Positions 49,209-61,837 of a stretch of 64,000 nucleotides of DNA are shown here, one piece after another. Within the stretch, counting starts at the first letter, position 1. Each line of letters begins with the position of its first letter. Below the pieces are notes generated by a model. The model was not told where the DNA came from, ran no database searches, and worked only from the letters and a program-made list of their open reading frames with translations. Both the position numbers and the translations under genes were made by a program. Origin of the DNA: Bolinopsis microptera (lineage: Eukaryota; Ctenophora; Tentaculata; Lobata; Bolinopsidae); NCBI RefSeq assembly GCF_026151205.1, contig NC_087084.1, positions 8,233,394-8,297,393 on the forward strand. The letters are read 5' to 3'.

Positions 49209-52200
49209 GTGTGTTATTGTCTGTCTCTCTTGACCCCACCTTAAAGAAACACCGGTTACTGCTAGTGTTAGTAATTTCACACAATGGGAGTCAAGAGGCT
49301 TATTTCATCAACCATCTAGTCTGTTAGCACTTGTTTTGGTCAACGGAACAACACAAGTGAAATATGATTCTTTGTTTCTGTTATCAGTGCTTGCTTTTAC
49401 CTGAGGACCCCAGGCTATTATGTTCATTAATAGAGATTAGGCGGAATGACAGGCTGAGCGCGGCCCAGTTAGTGCGATTCTTTCAATTTTGCCTAGGTCT
49501 AACTTCCATATCAGTTCATATCGCCTTTGTGTGTTGTGCACTTGTGCCGTTCTTTTATGATATTCAACGATCATTCTGTGGTCTATAGTTCATAATTCGT
49601 TCTTTATCTATCCGTCTGCCAATCAAATGTTTTTGTAGTTTGTACAGTGTTGGTGGACAAGTTTTTAGCGTAGGTGTAAAATGATTTGAACGTTTAATAT
49701 ATCTGTTATTGCATCCGGATCACGTATACTTTCAACTTTTACTTTTATGACGAAGCCTCTTGTAGTGAAGGTTTGATCTCAGAGTCAACTAAACCATAAA
49801 CAGTCTTCTAAGAATAATTAGTTAAAATATAGCTTCACTTATTTGTACTGGTTCCGGCTATCTCGTGTGTTTTAAGTTTCAAATCCCCGTGTTCTGTTCT
49901 CAGGAAGCTGCCGTTAAATATTTTGTCTCGGAATTTAATAAACTTCATCTTTCAGTCGTACAATCCACAATATATTTCGACAGTGATACTGACTCTGAGA
50001 TATATGCTGAGAGCTCGCATTATTTCTTACTATCTAGTACCTGATTATATATTGATATTTACCTGGGATAGGACAGGCTTATGTGACCACTGACACAATT
50101 TATATCGTGTAATATCATAACTTTAGAAATCCTTGTATATCCCCTTGCCTGTTCTTTGTCACAAATTTTAGGCAAACAACTGTTTAATCCAAATTTATTG
50201 TTTCGAATTCGAATTTGCCACTCTTGCAACTCCTGTAACTCATAAATTTAATGAGGGACACCTGCCAATTTATCAATATCGATAAAAAAATATAACATTT
50301 GTTTGCTCGCATTATTTCTTAAGTTCTTTATCTTACTATCTCATGCCTGATTATAGACTTTGCCACCTAATAGTCCTGTTTTTTACACCTGTTGTTTTTG
50401 TACGGCGCCACCGTAAAGTTTTCCACCGTAGAGTCTTACGCCATAGATTCCCAGACCCACTTACATTCACCGTGTAGATCTCCTGTAAGACTAAGACTAA
50501 GAGTAAGAACATTTTAAACTCTGTTACCATTGAGACAGTTTCAAGTAGAACGAGTCACCGTGTAAAATAAACCGTACTATTATAGCTGATCATTGGCTGT
50601 TTATGACATAGAATACTATTCACCGACGTTTTTAGCAAACTGCGATTGTCATGACTACCTCAGTACCTCTCGATCCTCGTTATAATTAACATTATTATCT
50701 TGCTATACGTGGTGTTGGCTTTTATTTTCCGTTTCACTTTTGCAATTTCATCTATTTTGTCTTGGTCTAACTAGTGTGCTATCGTATCATGCTATCGTAC
50801 CATGTTAGTTTACAATGCTTTTAGTCATTAGTGTCGCTCTTTTGTGATATTTAATGATCAATCTGCAGCACTTAGTTCTCTATTCATCCATCTGCGAAGA
50901 ACATATTAGCTCACTTTTGATTATTTGAACCTTTGGTTATTGGTACATCTGTCAGTGTCAATGCAATCACGTCTACGATTTACTTTATAACGAAGCATCC
51001 TTCATCCTAGTTATCATAGACATTAGACATGGAGTAAATTAAACTGACTCTACTAACAATCAGGTAAAATATGACTTTACGTATTTGCACTGGTCCCAGT
51101 TATTTCGTGTGTTTTAAGTAGCACATCCCTGTTTTCTGTTCTCTGACCGATAGACTTAATAAATCAATGTGTGATTATTGTTTAAGAAAGTTGCCGGTAA
51201 ATATCTTTTATCGGAAAGCCTGATCATTAAGTTGCACTATATATATAGATAGTGTTACTGATTCTGAGAAAGAATAAGGCATAGAGCTAGCATTATTTCT
51301 CATTACCTCATACCTGATTAGGTTGACATTCACCCGGGACCTTAGTCGTGCTCAATGCTCTTTGACACAATTTATATGGTGTCATGTCATGGTGTCATAG
51401 GATATTGGTAATTTCTTTATTGAAAGTCTCGCATTGTCGTCCTCATTTTGGCTTCATCTATCCATCTTAAACTGCCAAATATAAAATCATGGAGTTTAAC
51501 ATGCAATTGCGTACACACTTAAAAATTCTCGTTAATCCTCACATCTGTTCTTTTTCTCAAATTCTAGGCGAACAACTGTTTAATTCAAACTACTGTTCAA
51601 TCGAAATCGAAATTTTAATTCACATTCTTATTTGCCATTTCATGTTAGATATAATATAAGTAGCAGTGGACGATTTCCGTTACCTCAGCTCTGTAGTCTG
51701 TAATGTACTCTGCCAATTGCAACACTTGACTAAATTTATTTTATATAATTATACTGTTTGACACTTTTATATAATTTGCTATTTTAATTCTTGAAACTGT
51801 TGTAAATCTTGTTACTTTGTTACCCTTACGTATGCTATTTATGACAATCTTCTACGGTAAAATCGTTATTATCACTCCAAGCCTTACTTGGTAACACTGT
51901 CCAACCTTCTTCTTCATATTACTACAAAGCTGTCCTCAATAACATAATATAGTTTTCGTCAGTCTCACTCAGAACATTTTTCTCAGGTACACATTGGTTT
52001 ACACTCATTCTCAATGTTTGGCCCTTAAATCTTCCCCTGTACATTCAACAAATATATCCCGAATAAGGTGTCCACTATATAGTTACATAATATTATGTTG
52101 TGATCAATGATCGCGTTGTTTATCGTGAGTTGGCACTTGATGAATGTATAGTAGTGGGCCAATCAGGTTTATCAGCGTCTTTATCAACGCACTGTTCATT

Positions 52201-53281
52201 ATTATTCTACCCTGATTCCGGATTCGCTATATAAGGATTGAATGGAAAAAAGGCAACCGCCCTGTGTAAACTATTTGAGCTCAATTAAAATGTAATAGCG
52301 TGTACATGGTTAATACTTATAGAATGGTGACTGGTGAGTGTGATAGCTCCTTCCGCATAATATAAGATGAATCTGAATATTTCAAACTCTGGTTACCACG
52401 GAGACAGTCTCAAGTAGAACATACACGAGTTGCCGTGTCAAATTAACCATAATAATTCAGTACCATTATCATTAGCGGTTTATGACGTAGCTTATATCAG
52501 CAGCGATGTTTTTACTGCTAGCTTTATTGTTTTCAGTTGTCTCATTTATTTCAAAGGTACCGTACGCGTACCGGCCTTAACTTGTCTTTAACTATAAATT
52601 TAACGATATACGCAGTCATTTTAGATGTAACTGCACATGCTGCCATGCTGGTGAGAGTATAAAGATGTAACAAGCTTCGACGGTAAAATCGTTATAGTCA
52701 CTCTAAACCCAGCCCAACTTGGCTATACTGTCTAACCTTCTCCTTCATATTAATATATAACTGCGAAGCTGTCCTCAACAACATGATATAGTTTCCTCTG
52801 TCTCACTGAGAAATTTTTCTAGGTAAATTACATAGCCTTCCTTGCTATATGATATAATTTATCGTGAGTTGGTACTTTATACATGTATAGGGTGTAGTGG
52901 TCCAAAAGTCAGTGGGTATATGTTGGCCTCAATTGCTCCGCCGTGTTTTACATTTGAGAACTGTAGCTTTGCAGATGTAATGCCATATAACTGTTTTTAC
53001 CATGGTAAATGGTTCGACGAGATTCCGTCGTCGAAATTTATGGTTTTGCATATTTGCACAGTGGAACTATCAGGTTTATTAAGTATCAACGTCTTTATCA
53101 ACGCAGCTGCGCATAATTATTCTACTTAGTTTAACTCTCTTTCTATTTTAGCTGAATTCCATTCCCTCCCTGGCCCTCTTCGAGATGATTGCTTCCGTCA
53201 ATTGCGAAGGACTCGCTCAAGGTAAGAAATTGACTCTCACGTATTTTTATAAGTTCAGATTAATCGTTTTAGCGATATAAT

Positions 53282-53609
53282 GGGGGGGTACCAATGGCAT
53301 AGATGGCATAATGGAGAATTGGCCAATAAAAATTTCCATTTATGCCATAAAACGTATGCCATTTATGCCATTTTTGATATAATACATTTCTATTTTCTTT
53401 ATTTGTCATATGAATCTTTAACAATCATTCCAAGCGTTATAAAGCATGAAACATGTCTCTTATTCAAGTACTAATAATAATTTGCGAATTTATAGTCAAA
53501 TATGAAGACCTAAATTCATGGCATAAATGGAGAATTGGCCAATAAAAATTTCCATTTATGCCATAAAACGTATGCCATTTATGCCATTTTATGCCATTGG
53601 TACCCCCCC
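53282..53609. mobile_element. G-run-capped element (E3) with 8-bp target duplication
   Basis: It starts GGGGGGGTACCAATGGCAT and ends with its inverse, ATGCCATTGGTACCCCCCC. GATATAAT flanks both sides (53274-53281 and 53610-53617). A 70-bp module with ATGGAGAATTGGCCAAT and palindromic GGCATA/TATGCC words occurs near each end in the same orientation. No coding. Confidence 0.85.
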
Positions 53610-54532
53610 GATATAATATAATACTAAGACAAAAGTTCCGATTTTATGCGAATATTCAATTTATTTGTTTAGAGTTTGCCATGAATAAGTATTAAGTATT
53701 TGTTAATGTGGCGGCTAGAATAACTAGATTAGCCATCTTGAGCTATGATTTATCATGAAATACTTACAATTTCGACAGTTGCTTTTTAAACCTTAACTCG
53801 ATAATTTTAGATAGAGAGATAATATTAAGACGAGCGGATCGATAAATCGAAGAATTAATTCATAAACTCGATTGTGTTTCATATAGTTTCATCTGCAAGA
53901 TGGTAGACTTCTTCACTTCTCAGTTCTCAAAGCTCGACGATCTTCATATTATATTATACTTATAGGATAAAGGTTGTTATTTTATTTTTTAAATTAAGTA
54001 CATTCATTTAACAATTCACTTTATTTGATAGCTTCTTTTGATTAACCCCTCCAAGCTCGATATTATATTTTATCATTAATATTATCTGCCATTTGTTCAA
54101 TTAGTTACATTTCCAGGGTCAAATTACAGATAGTAATTGAGAGCGGCTTTAGAAATCAGGGAACGTGACCTATACATAGCATAGATTATCTCTTAATCAG
54201 GTAACATGTTAAATTGAGGGTAATTGTTACAATCTCTTAATGTGTACGGCAGATTATATCGTTTATAGTCATAACAAATATTTGTCCACCTACATGTTTA
54301 CAATTGGCCCTTACTCACACATATAACCAATACTCCACACTTTCCTGTTACTGGCGACCCCAGGCTATAATTATCATTAACATAGACATTCGGTGAAATG
54401 AAAGGCTGGGCGCCACCCAGTCTGAGGGTTACTGTGCCCAGTAACTCCACCGTCTACACGTGCGCGCGGCTCTAACGGTGCTTCAATCGAAGCAATGGGG
54501 AGCAATGCTAATTATAGTGGTTACACTCACAG

Positions 54533-54551
54533 TCACACACACACACACAGA
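54533..54551. repeat. CA dinucleotide microsatellite
   Basis: A short CA run following the dispersed repeat copy at 54355-54425. Confidence 0.85.
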
Positions 54552-54593
54552 ATAGTAAACCTAAGAGTTCATGAATCCGATATTTTGGAACAG

Positions 54594-55097
54594 TAAGACA
54601 GAATTGAGACAAATTTGGAACAGGCTTTTGGGGCAGTAGTTATGCCTGGACTGACTTAAAATTGATCTGGTATAAGGGGCATGGGAACTAACATGTTCAG
54701 TCACTGATCAGAAGTGCCAAATGATCCCCTGGTTCATGAAATGAACGAAATGAACAAAAATGAACTTTCCATAAAATCGCCTGAAATGAGTTGAAATCAA
54801 TCAGAATCGATTGGTATTGATACTAGGAGTATTCCTGAAAAGTTTGGAGGCTCTAGCATGCTCAGAAAGGGCTCTAAGGGCAATGTCCCATTTTGGTTTC
54901 AGAGTAGTTGAGATTTTGGAACTGGATTGAGACAAATTTGGAACAGGCTTTTGGGCAGTAGTTATGCCTGGACTGACTTAAAATTGATCTGTTATGGTAG
55001 AGGGGCAATGGGCATGTGAACTAACATGTTCAGTCTCTCAGAAGTGCCAAATAATCCCTTGGTTCATGAAATGAACGAAATGAATAAAAATGAACTT
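54594..55097 (+). repeat. Tandem duplication of a ~185-bp segment
   Basis: 54599-54778 and 54915-55097 are about 90% identical (GAGACAAATTTGGAACAGGC through CATGAAATGAACGAAATGAA). About 135 bp of unique sequence separates them. Confidence 0.85.
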
Positions 55098-56322
55098 GAT
55101 CCTAAAATCGTTGTAATCACTCTAACATCTAAACCCAGCCCAACTTGGCAACACTGTCCAACCTTCTCCTTCATATATGATATAATTGCATAATTCTCCT
55201 TAGTAACCCGTCCCCGTCGCCATAGTTACAGACGTAAACAGGACATGAGTGGAATATCGTTCATAAAAGGCTATAAGCAAGCATACTAACTAATCCGCTT
55301 TACCAAGGTGTGTCATATAATGTACATACAATTATTTACACGCAATATTTGGCGCTTAAATCTGCCCCGTACATTCAACAACTATATTCCGGGCGAATAA
55401 GGTGTCCACTTCATAGTTAAATATTGTGATCATTTAGTCGCGTTGTTTATCGTGAGTTGGTACTTGATGAATGTATATAATAAGGGCGGGCCAAACATCA
55501 GTTGGTATACGTTGGCCTCAATAGCTCCGCCGTGTTTTACATTTTACTGTAGCTTTGCAGATGGCATATAACTGTATTTACTATGGTTCGACGAGATTCC
55601 GTCGTCAAAATGTATGTTTTTGCATATTTGTACAGTGGAACAATCAGGTTTATCAACTATCAACGTCTTTATCAACGCATTATTATTCTACTCAGTTTAA
55701 CCCTCTTTCTATTTCAGCTGAATTCTGTTCAACGAGTACAGTAGACACAAGACAACCTCAAGAAAGCTTCTAGACTACTCCGCTTACTGTCACAACACTA
55801 TGTAAGTTCATAATTTTACGAATTTAAGAATTATAACACATTTCTTTCTTATTTAAATACCTGAACCTTTTTCTATTGAAATCTTCTATATTAATCAATT
55901 GTATTATATTTATATAATATACAGTGCAGTATACACTATACATTACACAAATATGTTAACTCAAGGTAGTAATCAAGTTTTAATTTATGGACCGAACTGA
56001 AAATGTATCAAAGGTAAACAAAGGATCCATACCCCTGTTGCCAGAAATAGACTTTAATAACACTGTAAAAAACGTACTGTGCAGAATTTGGGCTCAACGT
56101 ATTTGAGCATACAAGATTTAATATATTATTTGAACTTAATCTAAAATCCTCAATCTAAATAGTTTCTCCAAAATGTCTTATTTAATTAATTACCATTAAG
56201 TAAGTATACATTCAATTTGAACATATGATTTATAATATATCCAAACAAATGTGTAATTCACCGGTTGACTCATGATTAGGTCTCCGCTATTTTGCGATAA
56301 ACGAAAATTGAGACGAGGTTAC

Positions 56323-58091
56323 TTAAAATATATCGTTAGTTATAACTAGTATGTCCCTCTTCACCCTGTCACTCAGTCCTGGCACGATTCCTTCAATATC
56401 TTCCAAATTAAAAATATGTCCGCATTCATTTGTGAGAAGTTTAATGACTCCTTCCGTGAGTTCACAGTCCAGAAAGGGTCTGTTGTCACTATAGGACGTC
56501 AGCTGGCATGCTAACGCTTTTGCAAAGAACTCCCTATCTTCTTTCGTCACTGTGCGTCTAGGTTCTGGAAATATTATGACTGATATTGCTGATTCTTCAC
56601 CACTCGCAGGAGCACAAAGTTAAATTGTTGTTGTTGTTATCATTACTTTTCGATAAAAGCAAAAAAGCACAGTTTAGGCATGAACGTTACAAATATTACA
56701 TGCGATTTAAAACATTCGGTACTAAGTACTCAGTACTCACGCATGTCTACATCCGACCTCCTCTGCTTGTTATTCCGTTCCCGGAGTCTTTGAATGAGTG
56801 GGTCTTGGGAAGGTCTGCAAACATCGCAGCAAGTATCGTTATAAACGTTGTCATGCAGCTTGAGTACCCCTGATGACATTTATGTCATCGCATTGAAATG
56901 GCTAAAATTTGTGATTTCAAATGCCGTTGGAGAACTTAAAGTATTTGCCAACTAATAAAGGATATTGAATTACTTTTTCAATTGTAGGACTACGTGGAGC
57001 TGTTTTACCTTTAAAGGTACCAGAAAGTATTATCCTACGGCAAGTTCCATTCTGGTCGCGGTACATAAGACACTCTCCGTCCATATCCCTGGTCTTGTTG
57101 TGCGTAAATACAATACATATCGCCTTTAGATTTGCACTTCTCCCAGCCCGACCTGAGATTAAAAAGCAACGTTTAAGACAATTAAGCTCGTTAAACCTTT
57201 AATAGAGGTATATGTGCAGAGCGCTCTATAAAATTATTACAAATAACTTAATTGTTTCACATTACCCACCAATCATCTGGATGAAATCCTCTGCCGTACG
57301 AGCCATTTTCGAATGGATGACGTATTGGATCCCTAAAGAATATACATTTTTATCAAATTTACTATTAACCGTGTTTAACACAGAGAATCCATTTGTTTGA
57401 AATAGACTGTTTAAAGGTGTTTAAAATAGTCTTCGATATACTTGGTGCCAAACATAGTACATACCTGCTGCATCAAATCCCATAGATAAGGCACTTGTAG
57501 CTATGACGAATTTGATACGCCCATTGATATTCATTAGATCAGCCGCTATTTCTTCCTGTTTACTGTCTGGTATCTGGGAGTGAAATACTTCAACAAGACT
57601 AATTTTCCTCGGATCCTTTTTGAGTGCCTGAAATTAAGAAAATGTCACTGGTAATTGGTAAATAATGAGTTCCGTACACAGTTAACTTTAGTTAAGTCGG
57701 TAGATGGTTTAAATGCTGATAACCCGGCACAAAAAGAAATTTTTAAACAACAGTTTAACAAGTTTAAGTATGAACAAGTTAAATGGTTATGTCAGTCTTC
57801 AATATTTTATATCCCATATAAGCTAAACATGTGGCCATAAAATGAATTATTTAAGTATGTGCACAATCAATCATATTAATTGTATATATGCTGGCAAATA
57901 ACCATTTTTACCTGCATGAATTCTAAATATCTATATCCGCAGTCAACCAACGAGTTTTCGAAGATTATCACCCTGGGACACTCTTCTGCTTCATTCTCAA
58001 GTAAGGACACCAGTGGTACTATGTCTAGCTTTCCCGGGATATTAATTAAAGAAATCCTGCTATTAACAGGATTTTGCGAGATTCTCATCAA
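56323..58091 (-). CDS. RecQ-like DNA helicase, C-terminal half (six exons)
   Basis: Exons 58091-57912, 57627-57465, 57332-57270, 57152-57009, 56869-56741 and 56588-56323 join in phase. Family RecQ enzymes are 3'-5' DNA helicases of genome maintenance. Seen: a strand before the second RecA lobe (CPRVIIFENS), EVFHSQIP with the motif IV/Ia region, motif V (IKFVIATSALSMGFDAAGIQ), the motif VI equivalent (FIQMIGRAGR), and a RecQ zinc-binding region (C-R-R then HDNVYNDTCCDVC). The tail is 88 residues with a TAA stop. The usual Q-x2-GRAGR Gln of motif VI is present as QMIGRAGR. Motifs I-III and the N-terminus were not found up to 64 kb, so the gene is either 5'-truncated or has a first intron running out of the window. 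Confidence 0.82.
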
Positions 58092-58763
58092 CTGATGCAA
58101 CATTACAGAAAGTGTCACATATGCTCTAGTTCTTTCTAAATGTTAAAGCAGAGAAATCTGGCTATATAATATATTTATCAAATAAATGTGTAATAACAAC
58201 AGATGTATACAATTACTGCAATTCTAAAAAATTTAAGTTTACATTAATGTGCTGATACGATACACTCCAAAATATTCCTAATTTTGTGTTGTTATCATAA
58301 TCCCATTCCGCAGGGCACAACACCACAACTTCAGAAGATGCAAGGAGCGTGTTCTTAACTCTCCAAAACGAAGGTTGGTGAACAATAGAAAAATTGATAT
58401 TTTGTTGGTTGGCGTTATCATGGTGAGAAACCAGGGGTATTACGAGATATTATAACGTCCCGAAGGTCATTTTAATTGTAATATTTATCCAATCTAGTAC
58501 AATAAGTCCGCAGACTGTATAATAACAGTATCCCCTGAATCAAGCAAACAGGTGTTTGTGAATAGTTCAAAATAGATTCAAATGTGGTCTCTCGGATATA
58601 ATTAGTTACTAATAATATTGATTGCTCAATGAAATAAATGATTACGATTAAAATGTGGTATATAAGTCGTTCGTTTTAAGTATTATCAGTTGCCATCATC
58701 AACAACAACAACTATTCCAATTCCTGACATGGTACTCTTCTGTCTAATGGACGAAATTAATGG

Positions 58764-59000
58764 ACCCACCGCCTCCCTCGAGACTTCCTATTCCAGAAAA
58801 ACCTCCTAAAGAGCTCCATGTCCTGTTCTGGGTGTAATGCATCTATGTCCCTGGTTCCCTCCTCGTCCTCGAAGTCTCCAGATGGCCTGATATGGCGCTG
58901 CTCCCCCTGCAAGAAGTACAAGAATATCAGAACAGACAGCATCCTCTCTGGACAGAAGCTCGCTCTCAAGACCTTCATACAACTGCTGTTCGCAGAGTAG
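58764..59000 (+). pseudogene. Merlin/IS1595-type transposase N-terminal zinc-ribbon fragment
   Basis: The frame reads FLFQKNLLKSSMSCSGCNAS, then DGLIWRCSPCKKYKNIRTDS and LKTFIQLLFAE before a stop. This follows the N-terminal pattern of ISXO2/IS1595 and eukaryotic Merlin transposases: a leader helix, C-x2-C, DG-x-x-W-x-C-x2-C, a basic RT-like string, then LFxxK-type helices. The DDE catalytic domain is absent. Identification is from pattern alone. Confidence 0.65.
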
Positions 59001-59187
59001 GGCTGAGTTCATCCGTTTCGTTTTCTCTGAGACCATAGTTGTAGTTGTTCAAGAAGGAGTTGATTATAGAAATGATTGATGCAGTCTGATAATAGTTATT
59101 CTTTATATATTGCATGATGTGAACTGATCTCGTAAGGTTGCTTAATCGTTTAATAAGCCTTGACACCACCGCTGATTGAAATTCGCG

Positions 59188-59285
59188 TGCGATGATGTGA
59201 ACCCTGCTTGATTCAGGGGATGATGTGAACCCTGCTCGATTCAATGATTCAGGGGATGATGTGAACCCTGCTTGATTCAGGGGAT
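59188..59285. repeat. Short tandem repeat (GATGATGTGAACCCTGCTT)
   Basis: Three copies of a 31- to 42-bp unit, the middle one with an extra ATTCA-containing insert. Confidence 0.85.
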
Positions 59286-59306
59286 ACTGTTATTATACAG
59301 TAATAT

Positions 59307-59806
59307 GGGGGGGGGTCCAAGGGGAACTTTGGGGAACTTTGGGAAAGTCCCCCAAGATTTCTGAAGTTCCCCAAAAAAAAGTTCCCCAAAACTCCCCAAA
59401 ATTCCCCAAAATTCCCCAAAATTATTCAAAATTATTTAAAATTATTCAAAATTATTCAAAATTATTCAAAATTATTCAAAATTATTCAAAATTTCTCTAA
59501 TATACATTAATACCCATTAATGTTAACATGTATGTTATTATAAGGTATAATCTTAACTTACTTGTTGATACATGCAGCATGATAATTTGTTTGGCATTAT
59601 AATTTTTTTGGGGAACTTTGGGGAATTTTGGGGAATTTTGGGGAACTTTCTGAAGTTCCCCAAAAAAAAGTTCCCCAAAATTCCCCAAAATTATTTGTTT
59701 CATTGATAATTTTTTGGGGAACTTTGGGAAAGTCCCCCAGGTTTCCTGAAGTTCCCCAAAAAAAAGTTCCCCAAAACTCCCCAAAGTTCCCCTTGGACCC
59801 CCCCCC
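59307..59806. mobile_element. G-run-capped element (E4) with 6-bp target duplication
   Basis: It starts with 9 G then TCCAAGGGGAACTTTGGGG, and ends with its inverse and 9 C. TAATAT flanks both ends (59301-59306 and 59807-59812). Inside are GGGGAACTTT/AAAGTTCCCC palindromic modules at both ends, with an AT-rich stretch of ATTATTCAAA repeats at 59422-59490. The apparent frames at 59497-59822 are repeats. Confidence 0.88.
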
Positions 59807-59812
59807 TAATAT

Positions 59813-61751
59813 GATCTGGTAGACAGGTGTCTGCGGACAACTGACCGCGGACAGTTGTCCGCGGACAGTGGTCGGGCTATCTCGATACTGCCCGAGAATG
59901 TTGGGTTAATACAGTGGGTGCTTAATATGTTTACGGCATGTCTAAATAAGAGAGTTTGAATGCATGTCACGTGATATAGTTAACAGTCAGTGTAATTACG
60001 AGTCAGGGAATGTGTCTAGCTATACAGGGCCCTTTGGTGTATTTGTAATAAATTTTTTAGTGACGTGACACCTCTTAGTAATAAGTAGTGACGATTAACG
60101 GGACAAATTATGGTTAATTTTCTAAAAAACTAGCAAATATGTCACCTTTAGATAAAAAAAAGGACCCACGCTCAAACATTTTTCGAGGTACGTTAAGCGC
60201 GCGCACCGCAGTTCCTTTTATATGATTATGACGTATCGTCTCGGTTTAACAATCATAACGTGATCACGTACTGTACGTGACGTATAATCTTACTTATTTA
60301 GTCAACAAAGAGTGTGAGAGAGTGTGAAAGTAAAAGTACTATACTATACTGCGAAACGGACAAATTGGTTTAGTCAATAAACTGGGATGAACCGCTTTTG
60401 GTGTTACGCCTTACGGTCAGATAAATAAACTACTGTATTCTGGTCCCAATAGTTTACTGTGACTTTTGAGTTGAAGATTAGGCGTACATCATAATGTCCC
60501 TAGTGTTTTGTTTAGCTCACCAAGGTTTAAGGACTATTTGAAAGTGAGGGATTTTACTAAGAAGAAGCAAACATCGACCAATAGCTCTTATTAATGCTAT
60601 TTGTTTGTTTAAAAGGCGAAATGTGGGATTCTATTCGCTTTAAATCCGGTTCCATAATGATACTTGACTTAGTGCGGCTTTGATGTCCGAGCAAAGCTAT
60701 TATAAGTTAAACCTTAGTTTGTTAAAGTTGGCGGTTTTTCAAGAATCTCCGCCATACTGTCCATATCTCAGTTCTCGATAGGCGTAGAATCGTATCATAC
60801 TGATAACTGATGTTGTGAGCAAAAACAACATAACCCCTCCCGCCTTGAGCCTTCCTGCTCGATATTATAATATTATATAAATTAGTGCTATCCCCAGATG
60901 GGTTTAAAGCTAATGGTGCTACTAATAGTTTTGCCTTTGGTATTTGAGACGGGTTTTGAGAAAATCTCTCTAAACAGGCATATTTACATGTTAGTGTGTT
61001 ACTGAAATCTGTAATCTTTTCGGCAAATGCCAGCTACTGTAATAAACCAGAGTTATAGCATATATTCTAAGATGACACTTATACGCAGCTCTGAACATCA
61101 TACATTCTATTCAACTGTAATTATAGTGTTTAGAATTTGTATAATGTACTGGCACGTCTGCCAGCTTTATTCTGACACAATAGATATAAATCACTCTACA
61201 CGACACCGGAACTTCGATATGTTCCTAAGTTATAAGTTACGTGAATTTTCAAGTGCATACGGTAAAGTGATCTTTCCTTCAGTTACGCAATTAAATAACT
61301 ATTCGAAAACTGAAAGACTAGTTGTTCCCCTTGAAGATGTATGTACAGTAAAGCTTTGAACCCCGGCCCAAATTAATATCGCCTCAATCGAAAGTTGCTG
61401 GTAACAACTTATAAGTCAGTCTGATATTTCAGTCTCGGTGTAATTTTGTGTCGCCAAGCAAGGATAAATATACAGGGGGGAGGGGGGCAAAAGTCCTAAT
61501 AGCTCAGTCACTGAGTGCCCAATCGAAATAATTCAATCGCATTACATTTGTCCTGAAAAAAATGAGAATTCTGGTTTCTCATATGACCGAGATATAATAC
61601 TATAATATCTTCGCCACAGTATGCCATCTGCAAAGCAACAACCCTCTAAAATAAGACACGACGTTGGTATAAGACCCAACTTATGCCCACTGACCAGAGC
61701 TGGTCCATATTCCAGAACTCAGAAGTCGATGGTAACCCTCCTGTTATGAGA
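59813..61751. other. Non-coding interval with minor repeats
   Basis: A self-complementary cluster of CGGACAACTG/CAGTTGTCCG words lies at 59830-59868. A patchy G-run (61481-61495) is also present. The frame 61027-61359 has no recognisable domain or splice support. Nothing else is supported. Confidence 0.5.
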
Positions 61752-61837
61752 GGGGGGGGGGGGGCAACGTAGAATTCTACTCTACTTTATTCTACTTTAT
61801 TCTACTTTATTCTACGTTCCCCCCCCCCCCCCCCCCC
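61752..61837. mobile_element. Minimal G-run-capped element (E5) with 7-bp target duplication
   Basis: 13 G followed by CAACGTAGAATTCTAC, four TCTACTTTAT units, then TCTACGTT and 19 C. TATGAGA flanks both ends (61745-61751 and 61838-61844). At 86 bp it is almost only ends. Confidence 0.8.

Larger units (their letters stand above)
49500..55800 (+). repeat. Degenerate segmental duplications
   Basis: Several diverged direct copies occur. 49520-50250 matches 50840-51640; 50500-50640 matches 52360-52520; 51850-52250 matches 52680-53130 and 55100-55730. Landmarks include GTTTATCGTGAGTTGG (52120, 52860, 55445), CGACGAGATTCCGTCGTC (53018, 55588) and TAGCTGAATTC after a pyrimidine tract (53150, 55717). 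The last looks like a splice acceptor with a candidate exon (53151-53221, donor GTAAGAA), but the two copies do not keep a common frame. A non-coding transcript or decayed gene copies are possible. Confidence 0.6.

Noticed and set aside
52842-53129. Cysteine-containing 95-codon frame
   Set aside because: Its duplicate at 55440-55720 does not keep the frame, so coding is unlikely.
58275-58380. Possible further helicase exon (frame with SSEVVVLCPAEWDYDN)
   Set aside because: No good acceptor/donor pair in phase and no RecQ motif could be aligned to it.
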